43,799 nt of DNA from an uncultured Bacilli bacterium. Its GTDB lineage: Bacteria > Bacillota_I > Bacilli_A > RF39 > UBA660. Made by a program: the position numbers and the translations under genes. Under the pieces are notes generated by a model, which ran no database searches, had not been told where the DNA came from, and saw only the letters and a list, made by a program, of their open reading frames with translations. Positions within the stretch are counted from its first letter, which is position 1, and the number at the start of each line of letters is the position of its first letter. The stretch is taken from contig CANRFG010000007.1 in assembly GCA_947629815.1 (NCBI GenBank), positions 1-43,799 on the forward strand, read 5' to 3'. Positions 1 through 7,388 of the stretch are shown here, in pieces.

Positions 1-85
1 TTTCAATAATATCTAAAATTTTTCAAAATAAAAGACAAATAAGTAATTTATTTTACCTATTTGTCAACAGTCTGAAAACGTGATT

Positions 86-313
86 TTAATTCACGTTTAT
101 TACATCAATAACCTCAGGTACTTCTTCTTTAATAGCTGCCTCGATTCCTTCTTTTAAAGTAATATCAAGCATGTAGCAGTTTGAACATGCACCCATCATT
201 TTTATATAAACTATGTTGTTTTCATATTTTACAAATTCTATGTTTCCACCATCATTTATTAAAAATGGTCTTAATTTGTCAATTATATCTTTAATTTTTT
301 CTTCTGTGTTCAT
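86..313 (-). CDS. NifU C-terminal-domain-like Fe-S scaffold protein
   Basis: 75-aa ORF with NifU-type GGNIEFV...GACSNCYM...LK.GIE motif. Confidence 0.85.
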   Translation of the reverse strand: MNTEEKIKDIIDKLRPFLINDGGNIEFVKYENNIVYIKMMGACSNCYMLDITLKEGIEAAIKEEVPEVIDVINVN

Positions 314-477
314 ATTAATGAATCATTCCTTTCTTTCTTTTTGATTATACACATGTAGTGATGAAAATAATTATTTTTTAGGTTAACAACCAAATATATT
401 ATACGTATAAAAAAAGTGTAAGTAAAGCTTTTTTTAATAATAATATTATGTTATAATTTTTATTGAGGTGCATATTG

Positions 478-849
478 ATGTATAAAGAAGGAGAAGTTGT
501 AAGAGGCACAGTTACGGGTATAGAAAGTTATGGAATATTTGTATCATTTGATGAATTTTATAGTGGTTTAATACATATTTCTGAAATTTCTGATAATTTT
601 GTAAAAAATATATATGATATTGCTAAAGTTGGAGATGATATATATGTAAAGATTATTGGCGTAGATAATAAATCAAATCATTTAGTATTAAGCATAAAAG
701 GTATTCAATATAAATCTACTGAAAATAGATTAAAGAAAAAAATAAAAGAAACAAGTCTTGGATTTAAAACATTAAAATATAATTTACCTATTTGGATAGA
801 GAAGGGTTTAAAAAAACTAGAAAAAAGTGAAGATTCTCTTGACAAATAG
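478..849 (+). CDS. S1 RNA-binding domain protein (general stress protein 13 / YugI-CvfD-like)
   Basis: MYKEGEVVRGTVTGIESYGIFVSF S1 fold signature; GAGGTG RBS just upstream of ATG 478. Confidence 0.8.
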   Translation: MYKEGEVVRGTVTGIESYGIFVSFDEFYSGLIHISEISDNFVKNIYDIAKVGDDIYVKIIGVDNKSNHLVLSIKGIQYKSTENRLKKKIKETSLGFKTLKYNLPIWIEKGLKKLEKSEDSLDK

Positions 850-887
850 TTTCATAAATGATATAGTTAATTACGTCAACGTTTTAT

Positions 888-964
888 GGGCGATTAGCTC
901 AGTTGGTTAGAGCACTTGCCTTACAAGCAAGGGGTCATAGGTTCGAGTCCTATATCGCCCACCA
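888..964 (+). tRNA. tRNA-Val(TAC)
   Basis: Cloverleaf by eye; anticodon loop CTTACAA; encoded CCA. Confidence 0.95.
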
Positions 965-969
965 TTAAT

Positions 970-1045
<76 letters not shown>

Positions 1046-1052
1046 TTTATAT

Positions 1053-1136
1053 GGAGGGATAGCGAAGTGGTCAAACGCGGCAGACTGTAAATCTGTTCTT
1101 TCGGGTTCAATGGTTCAAATCCATTTCCCTCCACCA
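1053..1136 (+). tRNA. tRNA-Tyr(GTA)
   Basis: Class II cloverleaf with long variable arm; loop CTGTAAA; encoded CCA. Confidence 0.95.
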
Positions 1137-1151
1137 TTTTTTAGGTTAGAT

Positions 1152-1226
1152 TGCCTCGTAGCCAAGCGGTAAGGCACCACACTTTGACTGTGGCATGCGC
1201 TAGTTCGAATCTAGCCGAGGCAGCCA
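1152..1226 (+). tRNA. tRNA-Gln(TTG)
   Basis: Cloverleaf; anticodon TTG; encoded CCA. Confidence 0.93.
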
Positions 1227-1241
1227 TAATTATTATAAAAT

Positions 1242-1317
1242 GTCCCGTTAGCTCAGTAGGTAGAGCATTTGACTTTTAATCAAAGGGTCGGCGATTCGAG
1301 TTCGCCACGGGACACCA
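1242..1317 (+). tRNA. tRNA-Lys(TTT)
   Basis: Cloverleaf; loop CTTTTAA; encoded CCA. Confidence 0.95.
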
Positions 1318-1329
1318 TTAAAGAATTAG

Positions 1330-1360
1330 CCTTTTTGTTTCTAAAAAGGTTTTTTATTAG
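1330..1360 (+). terminator. Rho-independent terminator between two tRNA sub-clusters
   Basis: CCTTTTTgtttctaAAAAAGG followed by TTTTTTATT. Confidence 0.6.
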
Positions 1361-1418
1361 AATGTTGTATTTTTCGTATCCTTTTTTTCACAAAATTGAA
1401 AAAAAGTATCAAAAAGTC

Positions 1419-1447
1419 TTGCTAAATTTAATAAGATGTAATATAAT
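1419..1447 (+). promoter_or_regulatory. SigA-type promoter for second tRNA sub-cluster
   Basis: TTGCTA-N17-TATAAT upstream of tRNA-Leu. Confidence 0.65.
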
Positions 1448-1480
1448 TAAATAGTCTTATAGTTTTTAAGACATTTTGAT

Positions 1481-1569
1481 GCCTGAGTGGCGGAATTGGT
1501 AGACGCACAGGACTTAAAATCCTGCGAAGGTCATACTTCATGCCGGTTCAAGTCCGGCCTTAGGCACCA
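1481..1569 (+). tRNA. tRNA-Leu(TAA)
   Basis: Class II cloverleaf; anticodon TAA; encoded CCA. Confidence 0.95.
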
Positions 1570-1604
1570 TTTATTTTTTTTAGATTATATTTATTTATTG
1601 ATAA

Positions 1605-1695
1605 GGAGAAATACCCAAGTCTGGTTGAAGGGACCGGTCTTGAAAACCGGGAGGTCGGAAACGGCGCGGGGGTTCGAATCCCTCTTTCTCCGCCA
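1605..1695 (+). tRNA. tRNA-Ser(TGA)
   Basis: Class II cloverleaf; loop CTTGAAA; encoded GCCA. Confidence 0.95.
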
Positions 1696-1720
1696 CTAAT
1701 AATTATAATTAACAAAATAT

Positions 1721-1797
<77 letters not shown>

Positions 1798-1800
1798 AAT

Positions 1801-1876
1801 GGTTCCGTGGTGTAGCGGTTATCACGTCTGCCTGTCACGCAGAAGATCGCGAGTTCAATTCTCGTCGGAACCGCCA
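1801..1876 (+). tRNA. tRNA-Asp(GTC)
   Basis: Cloverleaf; loop CTGTCAC; encoded GCCA. Confidence 0.95.
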
Positions 1877-1883
1877 TTATTAT

Positions 1884-1959
1884 GGCTTCATAGCTCAGTC
1901 GGTAGAGCAAAGGACTGAAAATCCTTGTGTCGGTGGTTCAATTCCACCTGAAGCCACCA
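1884..1959 (+). tRNA. tRNA-Phe(GAA)
   Basis: Cloverleaf; loop CTGAAAA; encoded CCA. Confidence 0.95.
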
Positions 1960-1996
1960 TAAAATAAATATTAGGTGTGTACCCAATAATTAATAT

Positions 1997-2073
1997 GCGC
2001 TCGTAGCTCAGCTGGATAGAGTATTTGGCTACGAACCAAAGGGTCAGGGGTTCGAATCCCTTCGGGCGCACCA
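1997..2073 (+). tRNA. tRNA-Arg(ACG)
   Basis: Cloverleaf; loop CTACGAA; encoded CCA. Confidence 0.95.
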
Positions 2074-2077
2074 TTAA

Positions 2078-2154
2078 CGGGAAATGGCTCAACTTGGTAG
2101 AGCACTTGGTTTGGGACCAAGGGGTTGCAGGTTCAAATCCTGTTTTCCCGACCA
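2078..2154 (+). tRNA. tRNA-Pro(TGG), attachment site of integrated element
   Basis: Cloverleaf; loop TTTGGGA; its 3' end lies in a 19-bp direct repeat copied at 5165-5183. Confidence 0.95.
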
Positions 2155-2156
2155 TT
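2138..2156 (+). repeat. attL direct repeat
   Basis: TCCTGTTTTCCCGACCATT, exact match to 5165-5183. Confidence 0.9.
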
Positions 2157-2211
2157 TAAGTAAAACCTCTAAAAACGCCTAAAAACAGGGTAAAATAGGC
2201 TATTAGAGTTT

Positions 2212-3135
2212 TTATAGAGTATGTAATGAATTAAAAGTGTCCAACACTTTTTTTTCATAATCATTGATTAAATGAGTATAGGTTTTAATAGTCATATTAA
2301 TATCACTATGTCCTAAACGCCTACTAACCTCAATAATAGGAATATTATTTTGAATTAAAAATGTAGCGTTTGAGTGCCTAAAATCATGTAATCTAATATT
2401 TTTTAGTTGAGCAAGTTCACAATACTTTTTTTTACGACGCTCAATAGATGTAATACTTAAAGATTTATAACCACCGAAGATATAAAAAGAATTGTCAAAA
2501 TCTTTATAAGTATTAATATAATATTTTTTTAAATCATAAAGTGAATTTAATAAAAAATTGTCAATTTTAATATGTCTAATAGAAGATTTTGACTTTGGTG
2601 TTAAAATAACTTTATGACCATTGTAATGCTCTTTAGATATTGTTTTACATATAAAAATACTATTGTCATGTAAATCATCAAAAGTTAATGCTAAACATTC
2701 TCCTAATCTACAACCTGTATGAAATAAAAAAATAAAAAAAATTTTATATACAAAATCAATATCTTCAAAAATATTAATAAATCTATAAAACTCATCATAA
2801 GACCATATATTTAATTCTTTAGGAATATCATCATTTTTAAAATTTCCAACTTTTCTAGGGACATTATCATTAAAATTATGAAATAAACCTAAATATGAAT
2901 AAAACGAAACCATTGTGTAATGTAAAGCCTTTTTATAGGCATAAGTTAAATTTTTATTATTAATTTCTTTTTGCCAATTAAAATATATAACAGGGTTAAT
3001 ATCTTCAATTTTATAATTTTTAAAATAAGGCAAAATATAAAAATTAAATCTTGATTTAATACTATTTATAGATGAAATTTTTAATTTAAAAGAAATATAA
3101 TCAATATAATCAATATATAATTTCTCAAAGTTCAT
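2212..3135 (-). CDS. Tyrosine recombinase/integrase
   Basis: C-terminal catalytic motifs HTGCRLGE...LHDFRHSNATFL...LGHSDINMTIKTYTH. Confidence 0.95.
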   Translation of the reverse strand: MNFEKLYIDYIDYISFKLKISSINSIKSRFNFYILPYFKNYKIEDINPVIYFNWQKEINNKNLTYAYKKALHYTMVSFYSYLGLFHNFNDNVPRKVGNFKNDDIPKELNIWSYDEFYRFINIFEDIDFVYKIFFIFLFHTGCRLGECLALTFDDLHDNSIFICKTISKEHYNGHKVILTPKSKSSIRHIKIDNFLLNSLYDLKKYYINTYKDFDNSFYIFGGYKSLSITSIERRKKKYCELAQLKNIRLHDFRHSNATFLIQNNIPIIEVSRRLGHSDINMTIKTYTHLINDYEKKVLDTFNSLHTL

Positions 3136-3254
3136 AGATACCACCTATAAAATTTAACATAATAGTTTTAATATTTGTAAAAATACAAATATTTCTCATG
3201 AGTTTTAAATTTCCTCCCTTCATATGAAATAGTCAGATAAACCGACTTAAATAA

Positions 3255-3283
3255 ATTATAGTATAATAATTTTAACTTGACAA
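3255..3283 (-). promoter_or_regulatory. SigA-type promoter of integrase
   Basis: Minus strand TTGTCA-N17-TATAAT upstream of int. Confidence 0.6.
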
Positions 3284-3366
3284 GTATTTTAATTGATAAT
3301 ATAATTAATTTAGAGTTTTAAATTTAAAAATGAAAAGTTATGAAATAGTAGATAATACCAAAACTC

Positions 3367-3400
3367 GTAAAAAAAGCCGTTTAAAAGGCTTTTTTATTGT
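3367..3400. terminator. Bidirectional terminator-like hairpin
   Basis: AAAAAAGCCgtttaaaaGGCTTTTTT. Confidence 0.55.
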
Positions 3401-3411
3401 GTTTATTTAAA

Positions 3412-3512
3412 GCGTGGGGAAATTTCTAAAAAATTCTATTTTTTGTTTTCTCTCCCTAAAGGGAAAGACAAGTCAAAAAATAACGACTTTTTATAAGAAA
3501 TTTCTTTCACGC
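3412..3512. other. Extended fold-back structure in non-coding part of the element
   Basis: Arms GCGTG-N3-AAATTTCT (3412-3427) and AGAAATTT-N4-CACGC (3496-3512) enclosing a TCCCTAAAGGGA hairpin. Confidence 0.4.
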
Positions 3513-3589
3513 AATAACCCTCTCTTTATTTTTTACTTTTTAAAAAAAGTAAACAAAAATTTTTTTAAACACTCGCCGTTATGGGCAAC

Positions 3590-3629
3590 AAAAACAAAAA
3601 AAATGATGTTATCACTTTTTTTTGTTTTT
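3590..3629. other. Long hairpin in non-coding core of the element (candidate replication origin or regulatory structure)
   Basis: AAAAACAAAAAAAATGAT-GTT-ATCA(C)TTTTTTTTGTTTTT; 18-bp stem with a 1-nt bulge, flanked by near-direct repeats TTATGGGCAACAAAAA / TTATGGGGCAAACAAAAA. Confidence 0.5.
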
Positions 3630-3757
3630 ACAAACAACATTATGGGGCAAACAAAAATATCAATAGACTTTCACGGCATATACTCACATACTTCGTATGC
3701 TCCGTTATTCCATGTTCTATTGACATTTTTTTATTGCTTATTATATCTTGAATTATT

Positions 3758-4009
3758 CTATTTATCTAAAGTTTTATTAAATAAAATAGAATAATATAAA
3801 ATAGTTCTGTTCATAATATTTTTAGAAATTTCATCATTTCTATTTCTGTTAACTAAATTACAAAAATTAAGAACATAAAAAATTAGTTCATAATCTTTTT
3901 TTGTAATTTTCTTTTTAAATAAAATAGGTTGAATTAATTCTAAAAGATATTTACAACATGATATTTTATCATGTTCAAATAAAAAATTTATGTAATATAA
4001 TTCAAACAT
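3758..4009 (-). CDS. Hypothetical protein of integrated element
   Basis: 83-aa ORF with GGGGGG-type RBS on the minus strand before its ATG; no recognised domain. Confidence 0.5.
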   Translation of the reverse strand: MFELYYINFLFEHDKISCCKYLLELIQPILFKKKITKKDYELIFYVLNFCNLVNRNRNDEISKNIMNRTILYYSILFNKTLDK

Positions 4010-4070
4010 AAATACAACCCCCCAATTATTAAAATTTAATAATGAGAGGAGACTAAAGAGGATGCGCTAC

Positions 4071-4098
4071 TTGACATAAATAAAATAAATGATATAAT
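4071..4098 (+). promoter_or_regulatory. Strong plus-strand promoter pointing antisense into the 3' end of rep
   Basis: TTGACA-N16-TATAAT. Confidence 0.6.
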
Positions 4099-4137
4099 AA
4101 ACATTGTTGAAAACCAAACCAAACCTTTCAACTAAAG

Positions 4138-5016
4138 TTAAAGATATTCATCAAATGAAATTAAATCTCCGTCATAAGAATTTTGATATATATTATTATA
4201 TATCAATTTTTTTTGCCCTAAAATTCGTTTAAAATATTCAAGATGTTTTTCATTTGATAAATTCAAATAAGAAACAATTGGTTTTGTTAAGTTTTTAGAA
4301 TATAAATACCTATGTTTAGTAAAAAATCTATCGTCTATATCTTTAGTCATATATTTGCTAATATAACCAATTATTTTCTTTATGTCGCCTTTAACAATTT
4401 CAACATTGTTAAAGCCATAATTCCAATATTTAATATGCAAAAATTTATTATTATCTTGTTGCCTATAAATTAAATCAGAATTTTCAATATCAACATTAGT
4501 TAGCATGTGATAATGTACTATACCACTTTTATGAAATTCAGGAACAGCAATATATTTAAAATCTTTAAACTTTTTCCTAACTTTAATAATAAATTTTTTA
4601 AATTCATAATTAGTAAAGGAAATGTCTTTAAGATTAATAGAAAATTTTTTAGGGTCAAAAGTTAAAGTTATAAATGTTCTCCAAATTTCAGAGTTACATT
4701 TAGCCAACCTTTGACAAGAAAGTTTACTCCTAGTTAAATTTTTAGGTTCTATTTGTTGCAAACTAATACCTACTTTTTTTAAATTATCAGTATCAACATC
4801 TAAAATGTTTTTAATATTACTATCTTTCTTTTCATCTTTTTTATCATTTTTAATTTTATCATCATTAAATTTATATACCTGTAAATACTCGCCACAATTA
4901 ACAATTTTAATGTTATAAATACTCTTGTTAGATATTTTTTTAGTAAAAAAAGTTTCCAAAATGAGACTACTATCAAGTAAGGCGTCTCCTTTTTCGTTAA
5001 TTTTTTTATTGTTCAT
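4138..5016 (-). CDS. HUH-type rolling-circle replication initiator (Rep)
   Basis: Motif I FITLTFDP; motif II PEFHKSGIVHYHML (HUH); motif III YISKYMTKD; downstream HRYLYSKNLTKP. Confidence 0.8.
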   Translation of the reverse strand: MNNKKINEKGDALLDSSLILETFFTKKISNKSIYNIKIVNCGEYLQVYKFNDDKIKNDKKDEKKDSNIKNILDVDTDNLKKVGISLQQIEPKNLTRSKLSCQRLAKCNSEIWRTFITLTFDPKKFSINLKDISFTNYEFKKFIIKVRKKFKDFKYIAVPEFHKSGIVHYHMLTNVDIENSDLIYRQQDNNKFLHIKYWNYGFNNVEIVKGDIKKIIGYISKYMTKDIDDRFFTKHRYLYSKNLTKPIVSYLNLSNEKHLEYFKRILGQKKLIYNNIYQNSYDGDLISFDEYL

Positions 5017-5047
5017 TTGTGTTTTTTAAAACTATAAGAAAATATAA

Positions 5048-5082
5048 TGCAACGCAAGAGACTGCGTCTCTCTTGCGATGCA
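5048..5082. other. Perfect-type stem-loop immediately upstream of rep
   Basis: TGCAACGCAAGAGA-ctgcgtc-TCTCTTGCGATGCA: 14-bp stem with one mismatch, 7-nt loop. Confidence 0.65.
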
Positions 5083-5164
5083 AGTATATTAAATATTAAA
5101 ACTATATGCTTATATGCTTATTTTAAGGCTATTTTGGGCTATTTTAAGCAAAATACCGAGTTAT

Positions 5165-5183
5165 TCCTGTTTTCCCGACCATT
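5165..5183 (+). repeat. attR direct repeat
   Basis: TCCTGTTTTCCCGACCATT, exact match to 2138-2156. Confidence 0.9.
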
Positions 5184-5189
5184 ATGTTT

Positions 5190-5218
5190 ATAAGCCTTAT
5201 TTTATAAGGCTTTTTTAT
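5190..5218. terminator. Terminator (ancestral end of the tRNA operon, shared with the 5202-5387 minus-strand ORF)
   Basis: AAGCCTTAttttATAAGGCTTTTTTATTTT directly after attR. Confidence 0.7.
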
Positions 5219-5387
5219 TTTCTTGGTCTTGCTTTTGGTCTTGCTTTTTTGTTTTTAAATTTAACCTGAACCCCTTTAAATGTGCCATTTGCTTAAACTT
5301 TATAATTGTTTCCATGTTAATGGTGCCTGACCCTTTGGTTATATCAAGATAATTTGGTAATATACTTAATATATTGGAATTTAACAT
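5202..5387 (-). CDS. Small hypothetical protein overlapping the end of the restriction endonuclease gene
   Basis: 61-aa ORF whose ATG overlaps the upstream stop (ATGTTAA); lysine/glutamine-rich tail from a 12-bp tandem repeat. Confidence 0.45.
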   Translation of the reverse strand: MLNSNILSILPNYLDITKGSGTINMETIIKFKQMAHLKGFRLNLKTKKQDQKQDQENKKAL

Positions 5388-6148
5388 GTAATTGAACCAC
5401 CTTTGATTTTATCTATAGACATATTATCATATAATTTATTTATACAATTTTTTTTGATTATGAAAGTAGTTCCATGGTCATATATTTGACCAAATTTTTT
5501 CCCTGATTTGTATACACCTATTTTGAATGAAACTCCAATATTACCACTTTTTATTAGTGACAAAAATGTATCAAAATTTTTAAACTTATAAAAATTTATA
5601 TTATTGTATTTAAAATATTTAATACCATTAATTTTTTTTCTATCAGCTTCAATAACTGCTAAATTTGTTAATTTACGTTCTATTTTTTCAATAAGCAAAT
5701 CAAAACTCCATGCAGTCTTATCATCTATTAATTCATAATATTGATTAAAAACTAATAATTTTAATTGTTTTTTTTCTTTATCTATATGCAAACTGAAATG
5801 AAAATTTTCAACATAATGACTAACCTTGTTATAGTATATTGGCATTTGAAATATTTTAAATTGTGGCATATTTTTATCAGGGTATGAATATAATTCATGA
5901 ATCCTTTTTATTTCAAATAAATAACTATCAGGTGTCGCACTGAATAATGATATTGTTCCTTTTTTGTATGGACCATGTACTTTTATTTCTATACCCTCAT
6001 AATCTGGAATTTCAAAATTTTCTATTTCTTTACCAAGTAGTTTTTCAAAAGTTATTCCAATGGCGCCATTTCCATTGCCTAGACTTTTTATCCAACCCAT
6101 TTTTTTGATTTCTATAAATTTTTCATATAAATCTATAAAGTTATTCAT
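5381..6148 (-). CDS. MvaI/BcnI-family restriction endonuclease-like protein
   Basis: GNGAIGITFEKLLG...PDYEGIEIKVHGPYKKGTISLFS resembles MvaI/BcnI nuclease core; full length (255 aa). Confidence 0.7.
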   Translation of the reverse strand: MNNFIDLYEKFIEIKKMGWIKSLGNGNGAIGITFEKLLGKEIENFEIPDYEGIEIKVHGPYKKGTISLFSATPDSYLFEIKRIHELYSYPDKNMPQFKIFQMPIYYNKVSHYVENFHFSLHIDKEKKQLKLLVFNQYYELIDDKTAWSFDLLIEKIERKLTNLAVIEADRKKINGIKYFKYNNINFYKFKNFDTFLSLIKSGNIGVSFKIGVYKSGKKFGQIYDHGTTFIIKKNCINKLYDNMSIDKIKGGSITC

Positions 6149-6274
6149 TTATTTCACCTCAAATACAATATACAACATATTTTTTATCTTTCCTTTAGTC
6201 ATATTAAAAATTATAGTTATTAATCTAATTATTTATTTTCATATAGAATATTTTTAATTTAAAATTTTATTTAA

Positions 6275-6320
6275 TAAAAAAATGCACAAACTTTTTAATG
6301 TTAAATGTGCATTTTTTAAT
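6275..6320. terminator. Terminator-like hairpin
   Basis: AAAAAAATGCACA...TGTGCATTTTTT. Confidence 0.6.
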
Positions 6321-6363
6321 ATTAATTAATTTTTGGGAAATAATAAGAGTATTAACTACTTAA

Positions 6364-6594
6364 TTATAATTCTTTTCTATTTATATTATCAGAAGTTAAA
6401 ATTATTTCTTTATTTATGAATCTAACTTCAAATCCACAATGTTTAGAAATCATTTCAACAGTTTTATAATTAGGCTCAAATTTAGAATTTTCATATTGTG
6501 AGATAGTATTTTGAGGTATACCTGTTAGCGCTGATAATTCTTTCTGAGTTAACCCTTTTATTTTCCTCATAGTTTTAAGTATCTTTCCAATCAT
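6364..6594 (-). CDS. XRE-family HTH transcriptional regulator
   Basis: LTQKELSALTGIPQNTISQYENSKFEP HTH_3 signature. Confidence 0.9.
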   Translation of the reverse strand: MIGKILKTMRKIKGLTQKELSALTGIPQNTISQYENSKFEPNYKTVEMISKHCGFEVRFINKEIILTSDNINRKEL

Positions 6595-6680
6595 AAAATC
6601 ACCATCAAAAATATTATCTCATTTAAAGATATAAAATTCTTGAATTATCTTATTAGCAGATATATAATATTTATAAAATA

Positions 6681-6911
6681 CTATAATTCTTTTCTATCAA
6701 TGTTATCAGATGTTAAAATACAATCATTATTCTTGAATTCAATTTGAAATCCACAAGCTTTAGATATTTTTAATATCATTCCATAAGTTGGTTGTATTTT
6801 ACCTGTTTCATATTGAGATAAAGTATTTTGTGGAACACTTATGGCGCTTGATAATTGAGATTGCGTCATATTATTCATCTTTCTCATAGTTTTTAAAATT
6901 TTTCCTATCAT
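6681..6911 (-). CDS. XRE-family HTH transcriptional regulator (paralog)
   Basis: MTQSQLSSAISVPQNTLSQYETGKIQP; same LTSDNI.RKEL C-terminus as 6364-6594. Confidence 0.9.
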   Translation of the reverse strand: MIGKILKTMRKMNNMTQSQLSSAISVPQNTLSQYETGKIQPTYGMILKISKACGFQIEFKNNDCILTSDNIDRKEL

Positions 6912-7014
6912 AATTATCACCTTTCGACTAGATTATCTCAAGACTAGATAGAATATTGTCGTATTATCTATAATTAAGATAGTTAATATTTATATATGAA
7001 TCAAAGGAGGAAAA

Positions 7015-7287
7015 ATGAAAGAATATTTAAAAGATTGTTTAGTGAATTATATTTTAAAAAATTATGATAAGTATAAAAAAGAAGGATTTATTATATGGGC
7101 TCATGACGATTATTATAGAATAAAATATAATCATAAGATATATAAAGTTAGTATAATAAATGAAAATGAAAAATTATATTGGAAACTAAGACCTTATAAT
7201 AAATCATATTTTACAACAGAGATAAAAGATTATAATTCATTTGAAAATGTTATATTCGCTATAAAAGAAAACGATAAAATTTTTTAA
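7015..7287 (+). CDS. Hypothetical protein
   Basis: 90-aa ORF with AAAGGAGG RBS, followed by terminator ACGATAAAATTttttAATTTTATCGTTTTATT. Confidence 0.65.
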   Translation: MKEYLKDCLVNYILKNYDKYKKEGFIIWAHDDYYRIKYNHKIYKVSIINENEKLYWKLRPYNKSYFTTEIKDYNSFENVIFAIKENDKIF

Positions 7288-7388
7288 TTTTATCGTTTTA
7301 TTAAACAATTAAAATTATTGATTTTTTTTATACCTCATATAAAATAGTAGAAAGATTAAAAAATCTTTCTTAGAAGGAAGTTGATAAA

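Larger units (their letters stand above)
2138..5183. mobile_element. ~3.05 kb integrated element in tRNA-Pro (tyrosine integrase + HUH Rep)
   Basis: 19-bp direct repeats TCCTGTTTTCCCGACCATT at 2138-2156 (tRNA 3' end) and 5165-5183; integrase adjacent to attL; Rep near attR; tRNA operon terminator now beyond attR. Confidence 0.88.

Noticed and set aside
3414-3794. 126-aa plus-strand ORF in the integrated element
   Set aside because: No RBS, hydrophobic/low-complexity translation, runs through strong hairpins and converges onto the 83-aa ORF; treated as non-coding pending conservation data.
5165-5183. Second tRNA-Pro fragment
   Set aside because: Only the 3' terminal segment is present; it is the attR duplication, not a tRNA gene.
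6060-6257. 65-aa plus-strand ORF upstream of the restriction endonuclease gene
   Set aside because: Overlaps the 5' end of the minus-strand nuclease gene, AT-driven hydrophobic translation, no RBS.
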